DNA of 28,763 nt from G021776435 sp046756245 (GCA_046756245.1 JBHHVZ010000033.1:1-28763), one strand, 5' to 3'; counted from the stretch's first letter, positions 15,077 to 23,138 are shown. Notes: generated by a model from the letters alone, not told the origin. Numbers and translations are program-made.

Positions 15077-16106
15077 ATTTCTCGAAGCGTTTCGCGAGGA
15101 TCCGACCAACGCACCGCTTGCGCTTTACGCCGGCGCCGCGCTGGACAGGGCGGGGCGCGCGGAAGAAGCGCTCGCCGTCTGGACGCTCGGCGACGACGCC
15201 AACCCTGCTCTGCGCAGAGTGCGGCTGCATCCGGAAGCAGACGGCGATTTGCGCGCGCATTCCGAACGCGCCGACGCCGCCATTCGAAATCATTTCACGT
15301 CGCTCCACAGAAAGACAATCGATGACTATGCGCGCACCCTTGATCATGACGATCTCGACCGTGTGCGCGCCGGCGTCTGGCCGCATTACGCTGTCGAGTC
15401 TTTCAAGTGTCGCGATCCAAAGCAACGCCCGCAGATTTTTTACATGCCCGACCTGCCCATTAGGCCGGTCACGCCGAATGACATGCTTCCCTGGGTCGGA
15501 GCTATCGAAGCCGCGCATCGGGAGATCCGGCGCGAATTTGAAAAGGCCGTCTCCGAAAACGTAAAGCAACATCCGTACGTATCTGAAGACGTCGAGGGCG
15601 AGCATTGGGGAAAGCTCAGGGGCAAGTTGGACTGGTCTGCCCTTTATATTCATTTCAATGCTGAAACGACAAAAGAAGCCAGCGCCCTTCCGAAAACGAT
15701 TGACGCCTTGAACGCCGCCAAACTTGTGTGCAGGGACGGCGTTCCGCTTGAGACGTTTTTTTCTTGCTTGAAGTCGGGCGTTCACATCCCGCCTCATTAC
15801 GGCCTGACGAACAGCCGTCTGACGGTTCATCTGCCCCTTATTGTTCCAGAGGGTTGTGAAATTCGCGTCGGCGACGAGTTTTATCAATGGGAGGAAGGCA
15901 GGATCATCGCCTTTGACGACAGTTTTGAACATGAAGTCTGGAATCGGTCGGATCGCGAACGCGTGGTCTTGATTTTTGAAACCTACCATCCGGACTTAAG
16001 TCCGACTGAAGTCGAGGCCATCGAAAGGGTATACGCCGCCTTTAACAAATGGGTGGCGGGCAGGCGTGCGTCTATCGGGCTGAAGGAAGCGGACGGCGCG
16101 AATTGA
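15045..16106 (+). CDS. Aspartyl/asparaginyl beta-hydroxylase (AspH) family protein
   Basis: A 353-residue protein. The N-terminal part (about 8-50) is helical and TPR-like, as in related proteins. The C-terminal part is the AspH double-stranded beta-helix: HIPPHYG (247-253, ligand His251), NSRLTVHLPL, then FDDSFEHEVWN with ligand His296, then an Arg in SDRERVVL expected to bind 2-oxoglutarate. AspH enzymes hydroxylate Asp/Asn side chains or related acyl groups using Fe(II), oxygen and 2-oxoglutarate; some bacterial members act on lipid A acyl chains. The target here is unknown. No in-frame start exists upstream because of a stop at 15036. A DoxX-like gene follows after 13 bp. Confidence 0.88.
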   Translation: MPDITLHSPDEFLEAFREDPTNAPLALYAGAALDRAGRAEEALAVWTLGDDANPALRRVRLHPEADGDLRAHSERADAAIRNHFTSLHRKTIDDYARTLDHDDLDRVRAGVWPHYAVESFKCRDPKQRPQIFYMPDLPIRPVTPNDMLPWVGAIEAAHREIRREFEKAVSENVKQHPYVSEDVEGEHWGKLRGKLDWSALYIHFNAETTKEASALPKTIDALNAAKLVCRDGVPLETFFSCLKSGVHIPPHYGLTNSRLTVHLPLIVPEGCEIRVGDEFYQWEEGRIIAFDDSFEHEVWNRSDRERVVLIFETYHPDLSPTEVEAIERVYAAFNKWVAGRRASIGLKEADGAN

Positions 16107-16119
16107 ACGGAGCGCGGCC

Positions 16120-16605
16120 ATGAACCGGATCGTCAAAATCCTGCCTGAAATTCTGGTTTGGGGCGGCGGGGTTTTCATCTCGGGCGTTTTTCTCGATTCG
16201 CTGCGCTTCAAATTCACCGGTCACCCGACGCCGCAGCATATTTTCACGACGCTGAGGGACTGGTCGGGGATCGAGCTTTTCTATCCGGCGGGGCCGTGGA
16301 TGACCGGGCTGGCGGAGCTCTTCGCCTCGCTTTTGCTGATCGGCTTGCCTGTCATTCTTGTGTTGACCGGACCGAAGACCCTGATCGGCAAGTCGCAATT
16401 CGCCGGCGCGGCGCTGGCTTTCGCCGTCATGTCCGGCGCGATCTTTTTTCATCTCTTCACGCCGCTGGGAATTGAAACGCCGGTTGAATGGAGCGGCGGC
16501 GCGCCGACGGCGTTCTCGGCCGCTTTGTTTTATTCAGCATGCGTGAGTTGGGCGTTCGCGGTCGTCATCATGGCGCTGTGCAGAAAGAGCCTCAGCGGCG
16601 CCTGA
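16120..16605 (+). CDS. Small four-helix membrane protein, DoxX-like
   Basis: 161 residues with four hydrophobic segments (about 8-25, 62-82, 94-112 and 133-153). The LDSLRFKFTGHPTPQHIF block after the first helix and the GLAELFASLLLIG helix resemble DoxX-like integral membrane proteins. Members have been linked loosely to redox or sulfur metabolism, but most have no proven role. CGGAGCG precedes the ATG. The 13-bp gap after the AspH gene and the 40-bp gap before nudC suggest one transcript. The family assignment is moderate; the membrane topology is clear. Confidence 0.7.
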   Translation: MNRIVKILPEILVWGGGVFISGVFLDSLRFKFTGHPTPQHIFTTLRDWSGIELFYPAGPWMTGLAELFASLLLIGLPVILVLTGPKTLIGKSQFAGAALAFAVMSGAIFFHLFTPLGIETPVEWSGGAPTAFSAALFYSACVSWAFAVVIMALCRKSLSGA

Positions 16606-16645
16606 ATGTTGCGCCCGGCGGCGGCGCCCGCGTAAGACAGCGCCC

Positions 16646-17560
16646 ATGAAACCGCGCGAAAACCCCAACTGGTTCGCCTGCTCGCCGCTTGAGCGGCTGA
16701 ACAATGAGAAGGATCTAACCGGCTTTGTCGCTGAACGTTTGAAAGACCCCGAAAGTCTGCTCGCGCCGCTGTGGCGCGGCGATCCGTTTGTCGTCGACGG
16801 CAAGGCGGCGTTTTTGTCGGCCGCGGCGCTCTCCGAATTCCCGAAAGGCGCGCCGGTTGTCTTGCTGGGCGTAAAGAACGGACGGGCTTACTTCGCGGTG
16901 GACGCATCCGGCGCGGCGGAAGAGCGGAGCGCGGCGCCCTTCGCCGATATCGGCGAGTACGCGCCGATCCGCGCCGCCGCGGGGGTCGTTTCGCGCGATG
17001 ACGCCGCCATCATCGGGCATGCGCGCTGGCTTTTCGAATGGCATCGCCATCACCGGTTCTGCGCACGCTGCGGCGGCGAGACCGTGATGATCAATGGCGG
17101 CGGCAAACGCCGCTGCGAGGCGTGCGGGGCCGAGCACTTCCCGCGTTCCGACCCGGTGGCGATCGTGCTGGCCGCGCACGAAGACGCCTGCCTGCTGGGA
17201 CGCAACGCGCGGTTCCCGCCGGGGTTTCTTTCTGCGCTGGCCGGCTATGTCGAGGCGGCGGAGACCCCGGAGGAATGCGCCGTTCGTGAAGTTTATGAAG
17301 AGGTTGGCGTGCGGCTTACCGACGTGCGTTATCAGTTCTCCCAGCCCTGGCCGTTTCCGAGCTCGCTGATGATGGGTTTTCTCGCCGACGCCGAAAGCCG
17401 CGACCTTACTCTTGATACGGATGAAATCGAAGAGTCCCGCTGGGTGTCTATTGACGACGTCAGGGCGCTCCTCGCCGGCGAAGCGCGCCACGGCATCTTC
17501 CTGCCGCCGAAATTCACCATTGCGCGGCAGTTGATCGAGAGATGGGCGGGCGAGATTTAA
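16646..17560 (+). CDS. nudC: NAD+ diphosphatase NudC
   Basis: A 304-residue Nudix hydrolase that splits NAD(H) to NMN(H) and AMP and, in E. coli, removes NAD caps from RNA. There is an N-terminal NudC-like domain, a zinc ribbon (Cys139, Cys142, Cys157, Cys160), a Nudix box starting at Gly200 (GYVEAAE...REVYEEVGV), and the diagnostic SQPWPFPSS motif (232-240) that separates NudC from other Nudix enzymes. Length and residue set are complete. A strong terminator follows 14 bp after the stop. Confidence 0.95.
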   Translation: MKPRENPNWFACSPLERLNNEKDLTGFVAERLKDPESLLAPLWRGDPFVVDGKAAFLSAAALSEFPKGAPVVLLGVKNGRAYFAVDASGAAEERSAAPFADIGEYAPIRAAAGVVSRDDAAIIGHARWLFEWHRHHRFCARCGGETVMINGGGKRRCEACGAEHFPRSDPVAIVLAAHEDACLLGRNARFPPGFLSALAGYVEAAETPEECAVREVYEEVGVRLTDVRYQFSQPWPFPSSLMMGFLADAESRDLTLDTDEIEESRWVSIDDVRALLAGEARHGIFLPPKFTIARQLIERWAGEI

Positions 17561-17573
17561 GCCGCGGAGCGAT

Positions 17574-17612
17574 CAATATAACTGGCGGCTCATTGAGCCG
17601 CCGGTTATATTG
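17574..17612. terminator. Strong bidirectional Rho-independent terminator
   Basis: CAATATAAC-T-GGCGGCTC, loop ATT, GAGCCGCC-G-GTTATATTG: an 18-bp stem with a single T.G wobble. The GC-rich inner stem is flanked by AT-rich outer arms that serve as A and U tracts on either strand. It lies between the convergent ends of nudC (17560) and the serine hydrolase (17628). Confidence 0.88.
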
Positions 17613-17627
17613 CGTGAAACGCTGGCC

Positions 17628-19643
17628 TCAATTCGCGTTGGCGATGCCTAAAAGCGTGTTCGCAAGCGTCGTAGTGTCGATCGACGGCGAGCTTAAATTC
17701 GCCAGCACGACGACGGTCACGCCGGTATTGGTGTCGATGACGATATAGGTGTCGGACGCCTGCTGCCCGCCGGTTTTCCAGCGTTGAACGCCGCTGACGG
17801 TCCAGCCGCCGGCCCGGCCGTTTTGCGTCCCGTTCCACATGGCGTCGCGTGTCGTCTGCGGAAAATAGCGATTGCGCAAGACGGCGTCGCCGAACCGGGC
17901 GAGATCGGCGGCGGAGGATTCCATGCCGCCGCTGGGCATTTTCCAGGTGATGTTCTGGAAATTCACGTCGCTGACCCGGCCGCCATTCGCATAGACCTCC
18001 GCCAGTTCGCCGCTGGGATCGGGCGACGTGCGCGACTCGACGCGCAGCGTGCCGAGATTCATCGGATCGCTGATCCGCGTTTTCAGCAGGTTGGCGAAGG
18101 ACGTTCCTCCCTTCGCTTCGAGCGCCGCAGCGGCCGGAACGTAGGAGTGCGTCGAATAATTGTACTGGCCTGTCGAGCATCCGGAAATGATAAACCCATT
18201 TGTCTTGATTGCGCCGCCCATATGATTGTCGAGCGCTGACTGCGCCGTCGTATATTTCACCTGCGTTGCGTTATCGTTGACGCCATCGCTTTGGTAATGC
18301 GAAACGCAGCCCTCCATTCGAACGAGCTGGCGAACCGTGTGGGCGTGGTTCGACCCGAGGCCGGAGACGATCGTGTCCGTTCGATCATCGAGGTCGATGA
18401 GGCCGGCTTCCTCCATGTCGTAGGCGAGCACGCCTGTGACGGCCTTGGAAACCGACGCCAGGCGGTAAATCGTGCCGCCATGCGCCCAGACGCCGTTCTG
18501 GGTGTCCGCCTCGCCGGCGCCGCCGCGAAACAGGAGTTGGCCGTTGCGCATGATGGCCGCGCCGACGCTTGGCGCATCCGAATTGTCGACATATTTTTTC
18601 ACTTCGTTTTCCGCGCTGGTTCGGCCGGACCAGTCATAGCGGCTTTCGTTTTCACGCCAGACCGCGGCGTACTGAACGCCGCCTCCGCTTTTCGCCGGGC
18701 AGACTTCGATATCTATGACGCGCATGCCTTGATCGCGGTATTTCTTCCACCAGTTCGCAAGGCCCCTGCCTGACATTTGCCGCCTTGCGGCCCAGGCCCG
18801 CCCGGGCTTGTTCTTTTCCCAGATCGCCGCATAGCGCAGATTGCCGTTGTTGCTATAGCAATCGAGATCGGCGACGCGGTAATCCTGACTGCGGTATTGT
18901 TGAAATTTCTGCCCGTAGGTTGCGGGAGTCATATCCCGCAATTCGACCCAGCCCGTATTCGCCTTGTTTTCCACCCAGATGATCGAATAGCGCATACTCC
19001 CGTTGACCTCGACGGCGTCGACGTCAATCGGCATATAGGCGCCCTTATACTGATTGAATTTTTGGCTGAACTGCGCGCTGGTGAGATTGCGATTCGAAAC
19101 CCACTTCACGCCCTCCTTGTTTTCGACCATGACCAGCGAATAACGGACGGATCCGCCTATGACTTCAGCGTCCTGATCGATCGGTCGATAACCCTTGTTT
19201 TTATATTCCTCCCATTTGTCGTGAAATCCGCTGCTGGTCAGGTTGCGATAGCTGACCCAGCCGCGCCCGTCTTCGTTCTTTTGCCAAACGCCGGAATAGC
19301 GCGTCCTGCCGCCAATGCGGTCGGTCTCGATGTCGATCGGAAGGTAGCCGCGGTTTTTGTAAGTCTCCCAGGCGGAACTATAGCCGTTGCTGGTAAGCCC
19401 GTAGCGAAAATACCATCCGATCGACGCCGGATCATGAAAAGCGGCGAGCGCGACCGTCGCGCGCAGAACAGCTCGGCGGCGTACCGGCGCGACGCGCCGA
19501 GGCTTTCGTTCCTGTGTCGTAGTCGCTCTGGTCTGCGCCAGAACGAGAGCGTCAGCGTCGTTACTGCTCTGGCCTGACAGGGTCGCTGAGGATGCGTCGC
19601 TGGCGGCGACCGCCGCTAATGCGACAAAGGCGACGTGAAGCAT
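17628..19643 (-). CDS. Secreted serine hydrolase with five BTRD1-type repeats; polyglycine-hydrolase-like
   Basis: 671 residues. A signal peptide (MLHVAFVALAAVAASDASSA) comes first, then a basic linker. Five tandem repeats of about 52 residues follow (about 74-336), each with W, an N/D-L/M-T turn, a YK..GY block and RY..(I/V)W.(E/K)N. The C-terminal beta-lactamase/transpeptidase-like domain (about 350-671) has Ser397-Val-Ser-Lys400 (SxxK), a YNYS segment in the tyrosine-motif position and a late K-T-G. This repeats-plus-hydrolase order is that of fungal polyglycine hydrolases and bacterial tandem repeat domain 1 proteins, which cleave Gly-rich linkers. Substrate here is inferred only. The ATG at 19643 follows GGGGGAG; a TTG 9 codons upstream is less likely. 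Confidence 0.85.
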   Translation of the reverse strand: MLHVAFVALAAVAASDASSATLSGQSSNDADALVLAQTRATTTQERKPRRVAPVRRRAVLRATVALAAFHDPASIGWYFRYGLTSNGYSSAWETYKNRGYLPIDIETDRIGGRTRYSGVWQKNEDGRGWVSYRNLTSSGFHDKWEEYKNKGYRPIDQDAEVIGGSVRYSLVMVENKEGVKWVSNRNLTSAQFSQKFNQYKGAYMPIDVDAVEVNGSMRYSIIWVENKANTGWVELRDMTPATYGQKFQQYRSQDYRVADLDCYSNNGNLRYAAIWEKNKPGRAWAARRQMSGRGLANWWKKYRDQGMRVIDIEVCPAKSGGGVQYAAVWRENESRYDWSGRTSAENEVKKYVDNSDAPSVGAAIMRNGQLLFRGGAGEADTQNGVWAHGGTIYRLASVSKAVTGVLAYDMEEAGLIDLDDRTDTIVSGLGSNHAHTVRQLVRMEGCVSHYQSDGVNDNATQVKYTTAQSALDNHMGGAIKTNGFIISGCSTGQYNYSTHSYVPAAAALEAKGGTSFANLLKTRISDPMNLGTLRVESRTSPDPSGELAEVYANGGRVSDVNFQNITWKMPSGGMESSAADLARFGDAVLRNRYFPQTTRDAMWNGTQNGRAGGWTVSGVQRWKTGGQQASDTYIVIDTNTGVTVVVLANLSSPSIDTTTLANTLLGIANAN

Positions 19644-19669
19644 AATTTTCTCCCCCAATTTGGGTTTCA

Positions 19670-19687
19670 ATTGCGCGGTTGCGCAAT
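19670..19687. promoter_or_regulatory. Perfect dyad ATTGCGC-ggtt-GCGCAAT upstream of the serine hydrolase
   Basis: A 7-bp perfect inverted repeat with a 4-base centre, ending 26 bp before the hydrolase ATG and 10-20 bp from its ribosome site. The position fits an operator or a leader hairpin. The regulator is unknown. Confidence 0.4.
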
Positions 19688-20043
19688 ATTTCGAAGCCGG
19701 ATTTCAAATCGTCCCAAGTCCGGCGCGTCACTATAGGGAATTGGCGCCCGCTCCGTAACCATGCGCTCTGAAAGATTGGGCGCATTGCAGCGCAACAATG
19801 GCTCGGCGTCAGCAACCGTCTGCATTCGGTAGAAAAAATTATCTGGATTCAAAGGCCGTCACGCTGCGAAAAATGATGCCCTCTGATGGTCAGGATACGC
19901 AGGATTAAGCCTGCAGCGCCGGCTATTACGTAAGCGGTCTCTATGGGCGGCGTCAATTCAGTCGGCGTTTGCACGCCATGCGCTTCTCCGCCCTGCGGAT
20001 CGGCCGGCGCGTATGTCCGTTGTTGTCTGCAACCGCCCCGTCC
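19688..20043. other. Spacer upstream of the serine hydrolase, no gene seen
   Basis: About 355 bp between the pheA stop and the hydrolase leader, both on the minus strand. Short open frames occur (for example 61 codons at 19667-19852 on the minus strand), but none has a good ribosome site or recognisable sequence. GC content looks lower than in the neighbours around 19800-19900. The hydrolase promoter should lie here. I see no tRNA or repeat. Confidence 0.45.
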
Positions 20044-20898
20044 CTACCTTTCCCTTGCGGCCTTGTAGACGCCGAGGATTTTGAGCGAGGAGGAAAAAAA
20101 GCTCAGCTCCTCGAGCGCCAGCCGCATCGGCGGGTCGTGCGGATGGCCTTCGGCGTCGGCGTAGAACATGGTGGCGTTGAACGAGCCTTCGAGCTGATAG
20201 CTTTCGAGCTTGGTCATGTTGACGCCGTTGGTGGCGAAGCCGCCGAGCGCCTTGTAGAGCGCAGCCGGGATGTTTCTCACCTGAAAGACGAAGCTGGTGA
20301 CGACCGGGCCGTCGCCCTGGGCGGCGTCTTCGGGCTCAAGCGCCATTTCCAGAAAACGCGTGGTGTTGTGGTCGGCGTCCTCGATATTCGCCTGCAGAAT
20401 TTCAAGTCCGTAGATTTTCGCCGCAAGGTCCGAAGCGATGACCGCCTCATTGCGATGGTCGCTTTCGGCGAGATGGCGCGCCGCGCCGGCGGTGTCGCCG
20501 GCCATCTCCGCCCTCACTTTGTGATCGGCGAAAAAACCGCGGCACTGGCCGAGCGCCATGGCGTGGCTGCGCACGACCTCGACGTCTTCGAACCTGACGC
20601 CCGGCTTGGCCAGCAAATGGTGCTCTATGGGGAGGAAATGTTCGGCGATGATGTGCAGTCCCGCCTCCGGCAACAAGTGGTGGATGTCGGCGACCCGGCC
20701 GGCGAGCGAATTTTCGATCGGCAACATGGCGCGCGTGGCCCGGCCGGATTGCACAGCCTCGAACGCTTCCTCGAATGTCGCGCAGGCGAGCGGCGCACAG
20801 TCGGGCGCGAACTGCATGCAGGCGAGCTCCGAATAGGCGCCGGGCTCGCCCTGAAAGGCGATCGCGGGCTTGGCGGGGGAGGGGTCGGATTTACTCAT
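20044..20898 (-). CDS. pheA: Prephenate dehydratase
   Basis: A 284-residue stand-alone enzyme converting prephenate to phenylpyruvate for phenylalanine synthesis. It shows AFQGEPGAYSE at the start, PIENSLAGRV, HNTTRF (catalytic TTRF at 179-182) and a C-terminal ACT domain from about 200, with SFVFQVRNIPAALYKAL and KLESYQ for feedback control by phenylalanine. There is no fused chorismate mutase, as is usual in alphaproteobacteria. The ATG at 20898 follows GGGAG; a longer frame adds 12 weak codons. It is divergent from the membrane cytochrome c gene, a pairing I recall from other alphaproteobacteria. Confidence 0.96.
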   Translation of the reverse strand: MSKSDPSPAKPAIAFQGEPGAYSELACMQFAPDCAPLACATFEEAFEAVQSGRATRAMLPIENSLAGRVADIHHLLPEAGLHIIAEHFLPIEHHLLAKPGVRFEDVEVVRSHAMALGQCRGFFADHKVRAEMAGDTAGAARHLAESDHRNEAVIASDLAAKIYGLEILQANIEDADHNTTRFLEMALEPEDAAQGDGPVVTSFVFQVRNIPAALYKALGGFATNGVNMTKLESYQLEGSFNATMFYADAEGHPHDPPMRLALEELSFFSSSLKILGVYKAARER

Positions 20899-21201
20899 TT
20901 CTGGCGGTCTCCCGGTTTCGCCGCGGATTTGCACGCCGCAGCGCAGGAAAGCAAGCGCGGCGTCGAGAATCGGTCCTTCGGGCGCTCTTTCTTATTTTCA
21001 GAGCCCGGGCCGGCCCGTTTTGGGGCCGGCGAAAGTCTGTCTTGCAATGAACGCGCCCGTAGAGACAATTTTCGATCGGGCTCTGAACCGCGTGAAAACG
21101 CCGCGGGGCGATCAGCCCCATCTGCATTGCGCGGCGCGAGGAAGGCCGCTAGAACCCGGTCCAATCCGGGCCCCCTGTCCTCCAGAATTCAGAGCGTTTC
21201 A
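20899..21201. promoter_or_regulatory. Divergent pheA / cytochrome c intergenic region
   Basis: 303 bp that must hold the promoters of both genes. An 8-bp perfect hairpin, GCCGGCCC (21009-21016) and GGGCCGGC (21023-21030) with a 6-base loop, lies in the middle. The right half contains the possible short ORF at 21047-21205. No clear -35/-10 pair stands out. Confidence 0.4.
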
Positions 21202-21205
21202 ATGA
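21047..21205 (+). CDS. Possible 52-residue leader ORF overlapping the cytochrome c start (ATGA)
   Basis: A short frame starting MNAPVETIFDRALNRVKTPR, with a plausible amphipathic helix followed by a Pro/Arg-rich tail. Its TGA overlaps the cytochrome ATG as ATGA, which would allow coupled translation of a gene that lacks a good ribosome site of its own. No ribosome site precedes the short frame and I recognise no family, so it may be chance. Confidence 0.25.
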   Translation: MNAPVETIFDRALNRVKTPRGDQPHLHCAARGRPLEPGPIRAPCPPEFRAFQ

Positions 21206-21840
21206 ACGATCCCCTTTTCGGCAACAAAATCGCCGCCGCCGTACTCGTCGCGCTTTTGCTGTTGTTCGGCTTGCCTATTTTGACCGAAACGCTGTTTGGC
21301 GGACACGGCGAGGCCGGTCATGACGGTGAGATCAAGCTCGCCTATCCGATCGCCTTTGAACCCGAAGGCGGCGTAGAGGAGGCTGCGGCGGCCGGCCCCG
21401 ATCTCGGAACGCTGCTCGCCAACGCCAGCGCCAGCGCCGGAGAACGGCGCTCGGCTCTTTGCAAGTCGTGCCATACGTTTGAGAAAGGCGGCGCCGACAA
21501 AACCGGCCCCAATCTGTGGGGCGTCGTCGGCCGCCCGGTCGCCGGCCACGAAGGATTCAACTACACTGGAGCGCTCAAGGAATTCGGCGGCGTCTGGACC
21601 TATGAACGCCTCGACGCGTTTCTGGAAAACTCGCAGGCGCTCGTTCCCGGCGGCGGCATGGCCCAGCGTATCGGCAAGGCCGAACAGCGCGCCGATTTTC
21701 TGGCTTATCTGCAGACGCTTTCGGACGACGCCCCCGTTCCGTTTCCTGAGCCGGCAGCGCTCGCGCCGGCGGAGGAGGAGGGCGGCGACGCCGCGTCCGA
21801 TGCTGAGAGCGACGCGTCCGAGACCGCCTCCGAAAACTAG
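21202..21840 (+). CDS. Membrane-anchored cytochrome c (CycM-like)
   Basis: 212 residues. An uncleaved N-terminal anchor (about 9-32) places the protein in the periplasm. The c-type domain has Cys87-Lys-Ser-Cys90-His91 for haem attachment and a likely axial Met153 in VPGGGMAQR, with TGPNLWGVVGRP and GVWTYERLDAFL typical of mitochondrial-type cytochrome c. The acidic Ala/Glu/Asp-rich tail (about 178-212) is a disordered extension. Such proteins carry electrons from the bc1 complex to terminal oxidase. The gene ends overlapping the ArsC-like gene on the other strand by 3 bp. The long frame upstream of this ATG is a shadow. Confidence 0.92.
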   Translation: MNDPLFGNKIAAAVLVALLLLFGLPILTETLFGGHGEAGHDGEIKLAYPIAFEPEGGVEEAAAAGPDLGTLLANASASAGERRSALCKSCHTFEKGGADKTGPNLWGVVGRPVAGHEGFNYTGALKEFGGVWTYERLDAFLENSQALVPGGGMAQRIGKAEQRADFLAYLQTLSDDAPVPFPEPAALAPAEEEGGDAASDAESDASETASEN

Positions 21841-22184
21841 AGAATATCGAGCGCCGCCTCGGGCGGGCGGCCGACCGCCGCCCGGTCGCCGTTTACGACG
21901 ATCGGACGCTCGATGAGGATTGGATCCTCCGTCATCGCCGCAATCAGCGCATCGTTTGATAGCGACGGATCGTCGAGGCCGCGTTCCTTATACGGCGCTT
22001 CCTTGGCGCGGATGATGTCGCGCGGGCCCGCGCCCAGCGCCTTCAGGATTTCTGCAAGTTCGTCCGGCGACGGCGGCGTTTCCAGATAATGCACGACCTT
22101 CGGAGCAAGGCCGCGCTCTTCAAGCAGCGCAAGCGTCTGGCGGGATTTCGAGCAGCGCGGGTTGTGATAGATCGTCAGTGTCAT
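21837..22184 (-). CDS. arsC: ArsC-family arsenate reductase (glutaredoxin type)
   Basis: A 115-residue thioredoxin-fold protein. It begins MTLTIYHNPRCSKSRQ with the catalytic Cys11, then YLETPPSPDEL, and late ERPIVVNGDRAAVGRPPE, whose Arg is the conserved arsenate-binding type. This is the ArsC/YfgD (glutaredoxin-dependent) branch, which includes real arsenate reductases and many housekeeping proteins of unknown substrate. No ars operon genes are nearby, so resistance should not be assumed. The ATG at 22184 is chosen on family fit; the longer frame is an antisense shadow of the regulator gene. It lies 25 bp downstream of the response regulator on the same strand. Confidence 0.88.
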   Translation of the reverse strand: MTLTIYHNPRCSKSRQTLALLEERGLAPKVVHYLETPPSPDELAEILKALGAGPRDIIRAKEAPYKERGLDDPSLSNDALIAAMTEDPILIERPIVVNGDRAAVGRPPEAALDIL

Positions 22185-22209
22185 GACTGACTCTCTATCA
22201 CAGGAGAGT

Positions 22210-22899
22210 TTAGATCGCCAAGCGATAACCGCCGCTCTCGGTGACCAGAATCGACGCATTGGCGGGATCGGGTTCAACCTTCTGACGCAGGCGGTAAACG
22301 TGGGTTTCCAGCGTATGCGTGGTGACGCCGGAATTATACCCCCACACCTCATCGAGCAGCACGTCGCGCGAAACCGGCTTTCCGCCGGCGCGATAAAGAA
22401 ATTTCAAAATCGAGGTTTCTTTTTCAGTCAGACGTATTTTTTTGTCTTCCGTCGTCACCAGCATTTTTACGGCGGGACGGAATTCATACGGCCCGATCTT
22501 GAAAACCGCGTCTTCGCTCTGCTCATGGCTGCGTAAGTGCGCGCGCACGCGCGCCAGCAGCACGCCGAACTTGAACGGTTTGGTGACATAATCGTTCGCG
22601 CCGGCGTCGAGGCCGAGAATCGTATCGGCTTCGGAATCGGCGCCCGTCAGCATGATCACCGGCGACTTGAATCCGTTTTTGCGCATGATGCGGCAAGCCT
22701 CGCGCCCGTCCATGTCCGGCAGGCCGACATCGAGCAGCATCAGGTCGATATGGGCTTCCTCTTTCGCGCGCTCGATCGCCTTGTGGGCGGTCGCGACCGG
22801 CTCTACAGAAAATTCGTCATGAAGGCTGAATTGGTCGACAAGCGTTTCCCGAAGGAGTTCATCATCGTCGACAAGAAGAATTCTCTTCGCCCGCGCCAT
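22210..22899 (-). CDS. cenR: OmpR/PhoB-family response regulator, CenR-like
   Basis: 229 residues. The receiver domain has the acidic pocket DDD (11-13), phosphoacceptor Asp57 in LLDVGLPDMDG, Thr85 and Lys107 (YVTKPF). The winged-helix DNA-binding domain (about 130-229) has RLTEKETSILKFLYRAGG and HTLETHVYRLRQK. The block GLDAGANDYVTKPFKFGVLL and the overall text closely match my memory of CenR, the essential cell-envelope regulator of Caulobacter, Rhodobacter and Brucella. The ortholog name is therefore likely but not certain. No histidine kinase is adjacent, which also fits the orphan CenR. The ATG at 22899 is chosen from MARAKRILLVDDD. Confidence 0.85.
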   Translation of the reverse strand: MARAKRILLVDDDELLRETLVDQFSLHDEFSVEPVATAHKAIERAKEEAHIDLMLLDVGLPDMDGREACRIMRKNGFKSPVIMLTGADSEADTILGLDAGANDYVTKPFKFGVLLARVRAHLRSHEQSEDAVFKIGPYEFRPAVKMLVTTEDKKIRLTEKETSILKFLYRAGGKPVSRDVLLDEVWGYNSGVTTHTLETHVYRLRQKVEPDPANASILVTESGGYRLAI

Positions 22900-23138
22900 A
22901 TGGAAGCACCGTCCTGATCTATCCCGGAAGGGGGGTCTTACCTCGAACCAACAAAAGAGCGAAATCACAAGCCCCACACAACCACGTTAGCGCGATCGTG
23001 ATGGCGCTCGCGCCGCGTCGCATAGGTATGAACGAAATCGCCGATTTCCACCATGGGCGACTGCGCCCTGATCGCCGCAGGATCCCGGCCGCGCCATCCG
23101 GAGCGTCAAATGGCTGACCTGGCGAGCCGCGAAGCGAA
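22900..23138. other. Spacer between the response regulator and yggS
   Basis: 239 bp on the minus strand between yggS (upstream) and the regulator. It should contain the regulator promoter. One short frame (22965-23054) is listed separately. No repeat or terminator is evident. Confidence 0.4.
22965..23054 (-). CDS. Possible 29-residue small ORF
   Basis: MVEIGDFVHTYATRRERHHD and nine more residues, ending VVWGL before a TGA. The composition looks protein-like (balanced, GxDF(V)HTY-type text), but the ribosome site is poor and I recognise no family. The frame stays open for a further 17 codons upstream without an ATG, so this could also be the remnant of a longer gene. Confidence 0.22.
   Translation of the reverse strand: MVEIGDFVHTYATRRERHHDRANVVVWGL

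Noticed and set aside
19667..19852. A 61-codon minus-strand frame upstream of the serine hydrolase
   Set aside because: It has no good ribosome site, no family resemblance, and sits where the hydrolase promoter is expected.
19969..21201. A 411-codon upstream extension of the cytochrome c frame
   Set aside because: It runs antisense through pheA and has no recognisable domain; the membrane-anchor start at 21202 fits the family.
21837..22352. A longer ArsC frame starting at 22352
   Set aside because: The extra 56 codons are antisense to the response regulator's DNA-binding domain, and the family N-terminus begins at MTLTIYHNPRC.
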